Origin: Rotaria socialis
Taxonomy: Eukaryota > Rotifera > Eurotatoria > Philodinida > Philodinidae
Length of the DNA stretch: 64,000 bases
Direction of reading: 5' to 3'
Assembly: GCA_905331475.1 (NCBI GenBank)
Contig: CAJNYU010003753.1
Span: 1-64,000 of the forward strand
Position numbers and translations under genes: made by a program. The notes beneath the pieces are model-generated. The model was not told where the DNA came from, did not search any database, and worked only from the letters and a program-made list of their open reading frames with translations. Of the stretch, positions 13,251 through 26,093 are shown in pieces (the first letter of the stretch is position 1; each line of letters starts with the position of its first letter).

Positions 13251-13806
13251 AAGCGTTTCCTGTTGCTGTAGGCCCCTAAACCCCCGCTGTCGCGGGAAGT
13301 GCAGGTATTGTTTTGTGAAACACGATCTGAAAGGAGTGTTGAAGTATATACAGTAGAAATTTGGACCCACTCCTCCTCCCGCCCCCACTGACCGGGAAAG
13401 AGAAATTAATACAATAGCTAATTGGCTAATTGGTTAATTAATTAATTTCTCTGTCACTGTCTGTGATGGTTTCTGAAGTCTGTGTAACGGTCACCGAAGA
13501 TCTCTAGAAACTCCATACATCATAATATCGACCGTGGTAGACGGATTCCAGAAAAGGAGCTTAATCGTGTTTCACATTTTAATCTCACATGGATTGCGTT
13601 AACAGCTTTTCTGTTTTGAATTCAGTTTGAAATGAAATACCCTATAGAATCCCTCTAGCAAAACTTGACTTTTTCAAGAAAACGGGCATGGATTTTTTAT
13701 TATGGGAAGATCCACCCAGCTCTCCTCTATCCTAATATAAATAAGGTTTTAACGAATATTCATGTTAAACAACACTTTGGAAATCATTTCGTCAAACCTA
13801 CTAACT

Positions 13807-14135
13807 CCCCCCCCCCCCCCACAATAAAAGACTCCGGACCTTCTATTATTCTCCAGCGTAAAGATTTTCCAGCGGGCTCTTGTATCAAGAATCGCATTTT
13901 TCCTAATATTGAATTTAAAAGGTTTTCCAGAAAACTAATCTGATTTTTACGATTTTTTTATCAGGACTTTCAGGGTTTTAAGGGTGTCATTATAATTGTG
14001 AATACATTCTCTTAATATTTCCAACTTAAAATGCTAAGAATCAGGCATATTTTGATGGAAAAACGCTTATTAAAATTCGTAATTAGCAAAAAATTAATTA
14101 ATTAAAGGGGTCTTCTATAACGGGGAGGGGGAGGG
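13807..14135 (+). mobile_element. C-rich-ended small DNA transposon, copy B
   Basis: This is the longer copy of the element at 10,053-10,230. It starts in a C-run followed by ACAATAAAAGAC and ends GGGGTCTTCTATAACGGGG. The reverse complement of the end aligns with the start (CCCC then TATAGAAGACCCC versus ATAAAAGACTCC), giving terminal inverted repeats of about 18 bp. The middle 140 bp has no open frame, so it is non-autonomous. Confidence 0.6.
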
Positions 14136-16059
14136 AGTACCACAGTTTTAGGCGGATACCTATATTTTATTTTGGGGTTTTCTTAAAGTATAACTTTGAA
14201 GCAGTAAAGCTGAAATAACTCTGGCTTGGCTCAAGTTTTTCCTCTTGTTTTTATTTTATTTTAAGGGTCTCAACGAGACCTAACTTTTCGCCGAATGAAT
14301 TTTTGATACTATATTCTTGGACTAAGAAAAGTCCGATTAACTGCGTTTTTTCGTACCTAATTTGAGAGTCACACTGTATAAAGTGATTATAAAAAGTGGA
14401 TAGAAGCGAGTTTCAAAACTCTGTCCGATCCAAACTTGCATATGTAGGCTAGCTCTAATTTGAAACCGACTCGACCTCGATAACTTTCATAGTCATGAAG
14501 CTTTTTCTATTCTTGTGGAAGCTATCAAACAAGTCGTAAGTCTAGTTTGGTAAGGTGCATAAGACTGTAATTTTTATCGCATGAGTTTGTCGCGAGGAAC
14601 ACTCAATCCTGTAAGTTTCAGCCCAAACGGAACGTTTCAAGTGACAAGTGGATTGTGAGGGGGTGGGCGCTTAACTTAAGTTCAATGTGGGTATAAGTTA
14701 AAGCACTGCTAAAACCAGATTGTGCTACTGGGAAATTTAAAAAAACTGGCACTCACTGTGTTTAGATCACAATAAAGTTGACGAATAATTTACAAAACTT
14801 GGCAATGTTCTCTATTCCGTGTGCGTTGAAAAGAGGCAAGTAATTTTTTCGCTTGCCGAACCAATTTTTTTCTGTTATAGACCAAAAAACAACAATCCGT
14901 GGAGGGAGAAAAAGAACGCAAAGATTGAAATAAGTACCATAAAAGTAAAAATGAAAGTAAACAAAGAGTGAGTGCTGCCGCTATTGCCTGAGCAATAAAT
15001 TTTGCTTTACTTGGTTGAATACGAACAAACAACACTGCACTTCATTGGTACTTATCTGAGCGGCGCATAGAACAAAATTTCTCCGAAAGAGTAAAGCGGT
15101 GGGTGAAATTTAAGATCCTTTTTTATTTACTTAATTGAACGGTTCGTACTACTAGCGAAAAAGTTGACCATGTTCGAATTAAACAATAACTCTCACCGAA
15201 AATGTAACGAATTTAAAATATGCGCTGTTCACGATTTATATGGGTAGAGTTTTTCTATGTTTCAGTTATTTAGCATTATGCTGCAGAAATATGATAATAT
15301 CTGAGGAATTAATCTCACATCAGCCTTTTCCAGAGAGGGAGGTTCCAAATATGGCCTAAATATGTTAACAATACTGTGTTCGTTCTAGATTCAGCTATAT
15401 TTAGGGATGATGCGAGCGGGTGACAGGATTATATGTGATACTTTTCGCAACTAGTTTTAACTATCGGAAGTATTGGCTTTTCATTCAGGACATAAAACAC
15501 GCTCACCCATACTGACATCCAGATCTACACCCGCATGAATTATTCTAAGGATCCCCTAAGACTCACTTGGGTTTTTGAACCAAGCGCTATTTTTCATATC
15601 TATTCAGATTTAAATCTATTAGTCTATAGTACGAGTTTGTGCCCAATGATTATCTTCGAAAGTAGTGCTATTCGATAAAGGATGAGGTTCTCTGTTCAGA
15701 AAAGTCTGTGGGTGTGAGTGTGGATGTGGGTGTGAATATCGTATATTGATATTCAAATCGAAGAATTTACCTCATTCAAGTTGAAATATAAATCTAGATC
15801 TGAATATCCTCTATGAATTTGAAAATAAATATAAGTAAAAAGACGCTCGCTTCCCGCCTGTTAAAACAATCGAAAAGAAACAGGAAAGCTTTACATGAAA
15901 TGGTGACCTGGTCAAAACAGTAAAATAGGCAGCAGCATATAAGAAGCCACATCAGCCCACTTAGATTATTTATGTCCAAATACACTGAATCCTGCATAGT
16001 TTAGTAGAACACGCTACAAGAAGCATCTGATACTAAATTTGTTATGTTTCGCGTGAAAT
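14136..16059. other. Gene-less stretch with one telomere-like tract
   Basis: A TGTGGG-type tract lies at 15,708-15,736. An 81-codon minus-strand frame (14,790-15,035) carries a hydrophobic stretch but no recognisable family, so I leave it uncalled. Confidence 0.4.
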
Positions 16060-16720
16060 AAAATCCGGGACGGGTGCGACGTTTCGTCCCGGAACCGGCC
16101 TGGTTGATTTTTCCAACCCCCGTACCCGGCAGGGTTATAATCAAAACTTGGTTAATAGTTTAAAAGTGAGATAATCTCAATGAAATCAATCTTTCCAGCT
16201 TTGATTTCACACGATTAAATTATGTTACACAATACAATACACTATTTTTGTTTATTAATTAACAAAAAACTCAGCTTAAATTTCTTAAACTCACGAGTGA
16301 ATCAGGAGAATCAGGTTAAAGAAGGCAGCTATCACAGTTTGCGAAGTTTCTTTAACATATGTAGAACAATGTTGTTGGTGCTTTCTAAAAAAATCGGTTT
16401 ATTACCGGAACTTTATCCAGGATAAGAACCTAAAAGGTTTAGCAGACCAAGACCGAAGATTTCTTAGGTTCTTATTCTGAGTATAGATTCGGTAATAAAC
16501 CGATTTTTGGTAGTGTCGGATAGATTAGGTGACCCATCGTGGCTATTGAATACATTTGTGAATTATAACTCGATAGGATTCAAACTCCTATCTCTGCAAT
16601 TAAGAATGATCTGAAGGATTTGACGGTTTTTTCTATATCTCATTGCTTGGCCTGTCGGATACAGGGTTTTTTATAATTCCTCAGCCCGACCCGGCACCCG
16701 GCCCGGTTGCAGTACTCTAA
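16060..16720. mobile_element. hAT-like non-autonomous element with internal hairpin
   Basis: The segment is bounded by an identical 8-bp direct repeat, CGTGAAAT, at 16,052-16,059 and 16,721-16,728, the target-site length of hAT transposons. Its ends are rich in CCGGG/CCCGG and imperfectly inverted (ATCCGGGACGGGTG on the left, GGCACCCGGCCCGG on the right). Inside, two arms of about 46 nt at 16,387-16,433 and 16,464-16,510 are inverted copies, both containing AATCGGTTTATTACCG and AATAAGAACCTAA on the same reading, around a 30-nt loop. No transposase frame is present. Confidence 0.5.
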
Positions 16721-17464
16721 CGTGAAATGACCTCACTGCTGTTTTTGATAAAACTGAATGAATAGACACGTAAAGATCGGAACTTAACGATGGATTTTGT
16801 AGTAGTTTTGCCAAGATTTGAAGCCAAATACAAATAATCAATTGACTGTTTTATTTTAATAGATCTGCACTGTTGAAACAAATGCATATTATATACAAAT
16901 ATAATGAAATTATTGTCTCCTTGCACATTTTCAATAATAACTGCACTCGAAAATAGCCCATCACAAATAGCTTCAATTTCATTATATATTCGATTAGAAA
17001 AAAATGCGCAATAGGTTAACATATGGTTTCAATATTTGTTGACATATTATCGTAAACGTCTTTCGATTCATTGACGGAAGTACAAACTTTACGCTAGACA
17101 ACGTCAAAATAGTTTGTCATACGTATTCTGAAAGTTTATTTATAGAAAATCTAGCTGCAAGTTTCTTTTATCACAATAGTATTTTTCAAGCTAGTCACCG
17201 TTTTACTTAACTATCACTATGATTATATGCAATCCTATATAAATATGTAGTCCGTTAGTCTAGGGCCAAGTGAATTGATTCTTGATGAACATTACTAGTG
17301 AGTTCAACAAAAAATAAATTATGGTTAAATTGGGATACGTTTGAGCAGGACATTACAGGTTATTCAATTTCTTCTCAATAGCCGTGAGGTTCTCGTTCCA
17401 AGGCCATTTCATACCAAACCCCTTTACTGTGATAAATGCCTACAAAAACAAATCATCAGAGGAT

Positions 17465-18866
17465 TCATAAACAAAGCAAAGAACATACAGCAGTTGGAGG
17501 GAAGAGACCTAGCAGAGTACCATGTGGCCAGTACTTGCCTGAAAGATAATCCACAGCTCCTGATGTGAGAGGAAGCATATACATTGTGTGACACCCTTGC
17601 AACTCAGGGTATGCCTGAAAATAGTCAGATGTAACAATGATAAGAAAGTTATCTTAGATGAAAAGAATAAAATAGAGCGACAATATACTTTTGATGTGAA
17701 CGCTTGTATGCGATCCTTGTGGTACGGGTTGGCATAGGAATCCCAGGCAATGTATGCCATGATACCCACGTACGCGAACCTATTCATAAATAAAGAATAA
17801 CGGCTAGACTGTATCACACCAAATGGGAGAAAAAAATATTATTACACTTACGTCACTACATGAAAGAGGTATGGTCCTGGGGTGCGGCTGATTGAGAAGA
17901 TTGTGCCGGCTGGATAATTCATTCGAGGGACTAATACCTTCTTCCACATATCAATCGATAGGTGATCTGCAATTGCAAGTGGCAGGCCGATAGTTATAAT
18001 GTGTGCAGTCCGTGTACCCCATCTGTAAAAGAATGATAATGTAGAGCAACAAGAGGCATGCCACTAAACACCATACCATTCAGTATTAACTTCGCGACAA
18101 ATCAACCTGTTAAGGAATCCGTAGTCGAGCTTCTTATCCGGAAAGAGAACATAGTTGGACAGGTAGTTTGCAGTCACGAACGTACCATAGGTTACAGCAA
18201 TACGTCGAACGAGAGACATGTTGAATCTAAAAAACTGATTCTGAAAGTATATCTTTCAGTTGATCCCAAGCATAACGCTTATTGAAAAAAATATGATGCT
18301 GCTGGCGAAGATAAAGCAAAGTTTACTGATTATTCTATATGTTTTGTTATCTTCTTGTATAGCAGCCTAGTTTCCTCTTCATAAAAGTTATATTCACTAT
18401 GTTTATCACAGTGGACCACTTCTATGTAACATAATTTCTTCATTGCTCTAAATTGTGAGATTAATATTACGATTCAATGACTGCTTATTCTCATTGATTA
18501 ATATTAGAAAAACTATTTTAATCTACAAATTTATGGTTCATTCATGCAAATATCAACTCTAATGTGATACTTTTGATCGTCAAAGAAACAAGTTCTGACT
18601 ACTGCTACTACTACTGGAATCAAATTGCACCCGAACTAATTTAAAACCATGAAAACTGTTTTCCAATAAAATACTCACCCTTCTGTTAATTTGAAACGGA
18701 TATTAGTACTAATTAATGCCGATGCTAATGCTAAACTGATATCCCTACGAAGCAGTATGAATAAGTGAAGGCTTCTAACCAACAACAGAATACTTGAGAT
18801 AAGAAAGAAAAATATTGTTTTGCGTTTCAAGTAAAAGTACAGGTCAGATGTACTTGGTATTTGTGT
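17465..18866 (-). CDS. Spliced multi-pass membrane protein, family not recognised
   Basis: Five exons join in frame: 18866-18679, 18226-18107, 18022-17852, 17779-17689 and 17614-17465, with GT-AG introns of 452, 84, 72 and 74 nt. The joined frame encodes about 239 residues without a stop. The first exon here begins after an intron-like acceptor (TTTCTCAG) with no good ATG, so the true 5' end is missing; an internal ATG at 18,219 would give 174 residues. Hydrophobic segments lie in the first exon (FFFLISSILLLV), in ITIGLPLAIADHL, and in FAYVGIMAYIAW. Tryptophan- and tyrosine-rich loops such as WDSYANPYHKDR look conserved-protein-like. I do not recognise the family. The frame-preserving joins are the main evidence that it is real. 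Confidence 0.6.
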
Positions 18867-21178
18867 CTGAGAAAAATACAAAAAAAGTTTTTTTTATGTC
18901 AGAGCTCTGCTTGAGCTCAAACTCTTCGTTTTTGTCTATCCAACCCTAAAGTATTACCACTCGGTTCAGAATCAAATTCTGCACTCAATTCAGTCGAAGT
19001 CTAAAGGTTAGTACCACCAGGAAAACTGCAGTGCACTTCTAACTTATCTTATGTATGCGAAGAAAAACAAATGCGCAGAACTACATAAATACCGTGCTTT
19101 GCATCACATTAAAAAAATCACATGTATGAAATACAGCAAAGACAATCATTCAGGGTCTCGTCGTATAGTCACAAATCATTACCTTCTAGTCTATGTTGAC
19201 GATATGCAATAGCAAAAAAACCTAGAGAAAAGTAATACGCGTACCTAGTGTAGGAACGAAAAGAAAGTAAAAATAAATAAATCAGTTGCTATGTACGCAG
19301 ATTCGCGTCTATCACTGACAAAAAGCAACGTTATTTTTCATCGGTTGATAGAAACAATTTTTTCGATTATAAGAAAGAATGTACTATTCGATAGTACATT
19401 AAAAGAGTACCGCGTGATTTCTCTGTGTTCTTATGTAAATACAAGATAGGAATCATATGCGTCTAGGTGCAGCAGTTGCTTCTTCGTCAGATACGTCGAG
19501 ACATGCTTATATACCAAAATATATTTGCACTGGGTTAGCATCAATAGATAGTGCTCATGGACACTAAACTTGGTACGATAAATATATCAGTTATATTAAT
19601 CCTCTTTGGCCATAGTGGATCATTGATCGATTTTTTCCTTTCTCTCTCTAACCTGACCAGTTGTTGTTCATTGTTTTCATCAAGAGTCACCATGTTTGTT
19701 AATAAAATCATCATTATCTTTATTATTATTGTTATTGTAAATAATATTAACATATATTTTTTGTATAGTGAAACCTCACGCACTGTAAACTAGAGTGTTT
19801 TGCGAATGTACATCATATATTTCCTGAGTACTCTGATGGATTTTTGTAAAATACTCAGACATCTATATTTTGTTCTGCATGTTTCTACTACGTTCAATGT
19901 ATTTAATTTAAAAGCACAAATGAGAAATAAATTATGGATCGAATTAAGATACGCGATAATAATACACATTCACTTTATATCGTTATAAAAAAATGAACAT
20001 TTTAAATCGAAAATTCATTATCGTCCAGTAACAAATAAAAATGTATGAACTGTCTTCTGTATGATAGATGTATCTTCAGAGTATTGAGTTTCATGTTTTT
20101 GGAAAATTTTTCTCGCTCGTCTTGTTTTTCATTAATTTTCAAAAAAAAACAAATTAAATTTCATCTAAAACGATATTTCATCTTTGATTTAAGATATAAA
20201 ATTTCACAAATAATTTTGTATTTTCAAATAAATATTTAATCTTACTCGAGAGATGAGTAGCTGAAAGGAAATGAATTTGTTTTTCTATTCTTTGCATAGC
20301 CAATTGACTACAACACTGAATGACTCATCACAAAACTCGCATTTTTGGGTACGAGTAATTCTTACGAAACCTTTGCAATCGGTGAATGTGTCTGTTGTGG
20401 ACTACATTTGATCAAATTTGAATGAATTGAAAACATACCGACGTATCTGGAAACAATGAAATGACGAGTTCAAGCTGTTAGTTTCAACTGATGCTTTTCA
20501 GCAATCAACTCCGTCGAACTTGATATAAAAATATAATATAATAAACAAGAGTACTTTTAATAGAAATAATGAAATAAATGCAGAGTTAATTCGCCTACGC
20601 CTTTCTTATCCTTTAAGAGATAGTTACTTTTCAGGGCTAGAGATGAATTCAGAATACTTATTTCTGCACAACAACAAATAAATTTTGTACGGATCACTCA
20701 GTAATCTATAATTTGGTTGTATTTTGAAAAAATCTGCTATAAAAATGATTTTTTGAATTATCATTCCATGAAAGTCTTCAATAAATCGATTATAATTGAA
20801 AATATTTTGATAAATTCAATAGTCAACATGACTTTAAGATGCTACTCATCGATATTATATACTATATTTTAAAAATGTATATCACTACAGATACAAATCC
20901 AGTTTGATATTAATCATTCGTGACAGCACATTGCATCTCTCGATAAGCAATATCAAATAATAACAAAACAGAGAATTAATAATTACTTTTATATCACTTG
21001 TCAGTTGTTTGTTGACAATATTTTCTCTTACTTCTTGGTTTTACGTTATGCGTAGGACGAGAACTGTTCCATTTGGTATAACTATAAAAGATCGACAACA
21101 TATTGCTCGTATTAATACTGTTTCTATTTTTCACATACATTAGTTATTTGATAAAAGACAACCTATACTTTGTACAAC
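18867..21178. other. Gene-less stretch
   Basis: A perfect 10-bp-arm palindrome (AATGTACTAT, TCG, ATAGTACATT) lies at 19,379-19,401. Missing 5' exons of the minus-strand membrane protein may lie here, but none could be picked out. Other open frames are low-complexity and A+T-driven. Confidence 0.35.
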
Positions 21179-21655
21179 ATGGGAATCTTGAAAGGTAAAG
21201 ATACAGCTTTAGAGCATATTGAAAAGTCGAAATTGGCTTTTCTGGCAACATTAAGCGAAGTAACAAAGGGACCATCGGAGAGTGCAGTGCCACCGAAAGA
21301 TCATTTTACTCTCAAGTTCGATCGAAAATCGATTCAGAGTTTAAAAGGACGTGTCTACGAAAATATGAAAGAATACACTTATGTACAACTGGGTTCGTTA
21401 TTTCTTTATTGTTCAAATATGATCTCATTTGAAAATCTATTGATAGGTGAAGGTATTCCAGCATATTTCAATAGCAAAGGAGCTGAAACTGGTCTCATTA
21501 ATCCGACCAAACCACCTGTACCAATTGTTGGTCGTCAATATGTCGCTTGCATTTATGATGATCTCAAAATAATCGATTGTTTAATCGAAATAAGTCGTAA
21601 TGAAATCGACAATTTAGTTAAAATTGCTAATGCTCGACGTAAATCAGTCGTCTAA
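21179..21655 (+). CDS. Small protein of unknown function
   Basis: The frame from the ATG at 21,179 runs 158 codons, but the stretch 21,393-21,446 has the look of a 54-nt intron (GTTCG at the start, TTGATAG at the end, A+T-rich, out of character with its flanks). Because 54 is divisible by three the frame reads through. Removing it gives about 140 residues ending in a basic KSVV tail, with a continuous LGEGIPAYF junction. The protein is mixed alpha/beta in composition, with no signal peptide or membrane span, and I do not recognise it. The ATG has an upstream purine-rich context, and polyadenylation-like AATAAA lies downstream near 21,751. Confidence 0.65.
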   Translation: MGILKGKDTALEHIEKSKLAFLATLSEVTKGPSESAVPPKDHFTLKFDRKSIQSLKGRVYENMKEYTYVQLGSLFLYCSNMISFENLLIGEGIPAYFNSKGAETGLINPTKPPVPIVGRQYVACIYDDLKIIDCLIEISRNEIDNLVKIANARRKSVV

Positions 21656-23526
21656 CAATTACTTTTCTCACCTATTTTCTAATACTTGCTTTGCCTCTTT
21701 TGGTGCTCTCTTCGAACGCTTTTGCTTCATATATATACGTATATTTATTGAATAAACAAAAAAATAATGAAACCAAGAGTAACAAATACCACAAAAGATA
21801 ATTAGCACTCGATTGTATTATTTGTCATCATGCGTGTTGCTCTTATTATTGTTGATAGAACTATAGGCACTTTCGTTGTAAAGCTATCTTGAGGGTGGGA
21901 ATTTTCTATAAATTCGCATTCGCACATGTAACGGTATTTACCGTTACGGCTCAGTTTATCCTCTTCACTGTATCCTTATGTTCGTGCATTGGTCTGATGA
22001 GCTCTCTTTGTCTATATCTGCTCAAGCGTGATTACTTTCGCGTATATAATGGAATGCAATTAATGGAAATGCACTACTAGAGATGTGCAGATGACACAAT
22101 ACACCATCATGCCGACGGGCATAGGCGATACGCTCTATATTCGTCACAACACAGAATACTGATGAAGTATGTTATTGCACCGTCCAACAATTTAAAGGAG
22201 CATAGAAATACAGATACTATTAAATACATTAAAGTGATATCATCTATGGAATCAGAAAATCTATCTGATGATGAACTTGCATTTATTAATTCCAAACATC
22301 ATGCTCGACATTCTATAGAAGCACGTATTGAAGAGTCGTTTTTAGAAAAACATGCGTAGATTACATTGGTATCATCACTTTACAATAACTATGATCAGAA
22401 ATATTCTTCAACAATTCAACATGAGATTTACCAATGTCAAACACAATCATCATCATCAATGATTTCTATTTTTCATTATTACTTGATGATAAATGGCATT
22501 TTCAAGATTTTTATAGAAAAATGTCTGACGAATCATGCGTTGTCAAACAAGTTTCTTGTATATTCAGGTAGTCGTACTGATTAACGAATAAATGAAACAA
22601 ACATATTCAAATGCTTTACAAGTACAGAACTGAAAACTAATCTAAGTCATAGTTTTTATTTAGCGAACACATAACTTTTCTTTCCTTATATCCAATGCTA
22701 TAAATAGAAGCCGAGAAATAGCTGATGCTGTTATTTAATCATGTCCCGAAGAGTCCAATGGTAAGAGTACAATTGCTTTTTTGAAATCGTTCTACTATTA
22801 TTGATATTTTAGATTGATTACAAACTGTATCAATTTTTCGTGGCACAACAACATTAAATGATAGTCAAGCAAGAAAACGATATATTATGATCAGTATAAT
22901 CGGTCGTCGAAAAGAATCGTGCAGAAAATTTATAATCATATTTTAGTATCTATATTTCTCCATGCCGTGTATCAATTGATCGAGAGAATTCTTATTTTTA
23001 CATCCTACGAAAAAAATATATCGTACGGATGGTTAAAGTTAATATGGGAGACAATATACTTATGAGCATGCTAATGTGATAGAAAATTCATACACCGTAT
23101 TTTCCGAGGTGGATGAATCCGATCGGATCTCATGGGGTCCGGGTCTGGGACCTACTAACGGATCCGACGGAAAAAAACGATTTTTTTTCCTCATCAATGA
23201 ATAAGTAACTATGGCGTCAACATAATACATGGGTCGAGTGCTTATGTTGGCTTCTGATTGTAGGCCACACACCTAGATCCCGATAGGATCCTAATATTGA
23301 AATCATTCTCGTGGGATGATTAAAAGATATCGACAATTCCACTCTAAAACTTAGCCCACAAAAATATGTATTCATTTTTTCTGTCAATGCATCATCCTTA
23401 AAAATATATTTTGCAAAACTGAAATCATTTGTTGGTACTCTAGATACGAAAATATAATCTTAAAATTTTTTAATTAGTTTATCTAAATATATTTTGCTAA
23501 TAATAAAAGGCGACAAATTAAACGTT
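21656..23526. other. Gene-less stretch left of the MULE
   Basis: A 65-codon frame at 22,162-22,359 has an acidic, protein-like end (SDDELAFINSK) and may be an exon remnant, but I could not join it to anything. A patch at 23,096-23,175 is rich in GGATCC/CCGGG-like words and may be a decayed repeat. Confidence 0.35.
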
Positions 23527-23917
23527 CAGTATTTTATTGCAAATTTTCAGTAAAATTTGTTCAGTATTATATACAAATGCTCAGTAAAGATATCAAGTTA
23601 TCAGTGTAAAATTTAATGTTCAGTAACTGTTGCATTTGTTCAGTTAATTAATTGTTTGCTCAGTATTAAAATTAAAGTTTCAGTAATTAATTCAGTTTGC
23701 TGTTTCAAAAATACATTTATTCAGTAAAAAGTAGTATCTTTATCAGCAAATCACTTTTATTTTTCGATGTATATTTTGATGTAAATAGAAGAACATTTAT
23801 CCACAGTGACAGATGATGACGTCATCAGTCAAAAGATACTATGTTACCTAGTTGTTCTCGATTTAACAAAGGAAAAACTTCTCGACAATGTTCCTTTGTT
23901 TGCTCTTTTATCTCTCC

Positions 23918-23926
23918 TATATAAAT
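23918..23926 (+). promoter_or_regulatory. TATA box of the transposase gene
   Basis: TATATAAAT lies 65-73 bp upstream of the transposase ATG at 23,991 and downstream of the left motif array, a sensible place for a core promoter inside the element. Confidence 0.45.
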
Positions 23927-23990
23927 AGCTCGTTTTTTAAATAAGCTGAATTTTGATTTACTAAAGTAATATTACAAATTTGATTTAAAA

Positions 23991-25843
23991 ATGGCAACGG
24001 CGACGGTAATCGGTGAAGTACCAACTTATGTTTCTGACGACGAGATGGATACAAGTGAAACGGAAGACAATGGAAACAAAAAAGGAGTGAAAAAGAGACA
24101 ACGCAATTGGGTAAAAAAATGGTGTTTATCAATACTGAAGAAGCTGAAGAAGCGGTGATTAAAGAAAATCAATGGAGTTATCATTATACCAACACAACCG
24201 CTGCAGGGGAAAAGAAATTTTTTCTTTGTAATAAAGTCAAAGCTCGTGGTAAACAATGTGACGCTGGCATTTATTTGCTATTTGAATCTACAAATGATAA
24301 TGTTGTTTTATTTCGTTCCACATCAGACCATACTCATGACAACATAGGAGAAAAGCCTTCAAGAATACCAACTGAAGTAAAAACAATTATTCAAGAATTA
24401 TTTGAATTAAAATTAAAACCAAAAGCAATAATCGAAGTACTTCATGAACGTGGAATCACACCACCAAGCATTCTTCAATTAAATATTTTTTTAAGAACCA
24501 TTAAGAGTACAAAACTAGGTCCAACTTCAATTAGTCTTGGTGAAATTGAACAATGGTGTCTAGAATCAAGTCAATCCATTCCTGAATCAGGTGATGCTCC
24601 TTTTGTTGCATCATATCAAATTATTTATGATGACGATGATAATGAACACGAGGATGATGATGAGGGTGATATTAATGAAAACAAGTTTCGTTTTTTTATT
24701 ACAACAAAAAGACTTCTACAAACTGCCTCGATATAAAAAAAATATCCATGCTGACGCAACATATAAATTGATATGGCAAGGATTTCCAGTTCTTATTGTT
24801 GGTACAACTGATCTTGATCGACATTTTCATTTATTTGGTATGGCAATTTGTTCCAATGAAACAACACAGGATTTTAGATTTATATTTTGTGCTTTACAAG
24901 AATGTATGAAAAAGTTGAATTTAGAAGAAATCGATCCAGATTTTTTAATTGCTGATGGTGCTGATGCCATACGTAATGCTTTTCAAGATGTTTTTGGAGA
25001 AAAAGCAATGGTTATGTGCTGGGCACATATGCGTTGAAATGTAGTGAATAAGATAGAGTCAATGGTAAAGAAATCAGAACAAGAAGATTTAGTGAATGAT
25101 GTAGAATCATTACAGTTAGCACAAGATGAACGTATATTTATAAAAGCTTCAAATTTGTTTGTTAAAAAATGGTCGAAAAAAGAACCAAATTTCATAGAAT
25201 ATTTCCAAAACGAATGGTTAACAACACATAATGCATGGTATGAAGGAGTTGGTCATTTTACACCAAGTACCAATAATGCTTTAGAAGCCACAAACAATGT
25301 TATAAAAAAGGAAAATACACTTCGTGAACGTCTACCTTTATCAAGATTTAAAGTATTAGCATTTGAAATTGTTGAAAAATGGTCGAAATGTTATGAAAGA
25401 GGTTTAAAGAAATACAATTACAAGCAGACAATCTCATTAGAATTATGGAAAACAGGATATCAATGGGTTAAATTAAACAAATCAATACTTTCGACTGAAT
25501 GTGATAATTTAGTTCAATATTATATACCAGCTGGTGACGAAACTAAAATTACAAACGTCGGAATTGATGTAGTAAAGAAAATGAAATGGTATACATTTGA
25601 TCAATATAAAAAAAAGCATTCACTATTTGGTCTGTTACATTGCCAGTAGATAAATTGAAATGGTTAGATGGTGTATGCAATTGTCCAGCATTTTTTAAGA
25701 AGTTGATGTGTAAACATGTTGTCGGCATGGCAATTAGATTAAATCACTGTAAACCACCACCTGCTGCTAAAAATGTTAAAATTGGTGAAAAAAGACGTCG
25801 TGGTAGACCATCAAAATCCAAAAAAGCGTTACTAATTCAATAA
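23991..25843 (+). pseudogene. MULE transposase, broken by three frameshifts and one stop
   Basis: The pieces give, in order, an acidic N terminus, a FLYWCH-like zinc-binding region (about 24,107-24,400), the MULE DDE domain (first Asp in HADATYKL near 24,750; second in FLIADGAD near 24,950; a candidate Glu in NNALEATNN near 25,280), and a C-terminal SWIM zinc finger (CNCPAFFKKLMCKHV, 25,676-25,720). The frame slips at A-runs near 24,114, 24,735 and 25,608, and a TGA at 25,035-25,037 interrupts a WAHMR context where an Arg codon would be expected. The product would cut and paste the element if intact. All three slips are in homopolymers, so polymerase slippage or assembly error are both possible, but the in-frame TGA argues for real decay. 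Confidence 0.8.
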
Positions 25844-26093
25844 ATTTTTCTTAATTGTAATTCCATTTTTTTTACTGAAATACATGATTAAAAAACTGAG
25901 CAAAAATAAATTAGATACTGAACAAAAATGAATTAAATACTGAATATTTTTAGATAAATTACTGAATTTCTTGAATTATATACTGAACAAAAATATTTTT
26001 TTACTGAACAAAAACTACTGAACATTTGATGAAAAATTTACTGAACATTGGTAATAAAATACTGAACATTTAAATACAAGCCATAATAAAATA

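Noticed and set aside
19379..19401. Perfect 10-bp-arm palindrome
   Set aside because: Short and A+T-rich; expected by chance at this window size and not linked to any gene.
22162..22359. 65-codon frame with acidic protein-like end
   Set aside because: Could be an exon scrap, but no flanking exon or domain supports it.
23096..23300. GGATCC/CCGGG-rich patch as a possible second hAT-like or SINE copy
   Set aside because: Words are suggestive of the 12,850-12,990 region, but no ordered alignment could be made by eye.
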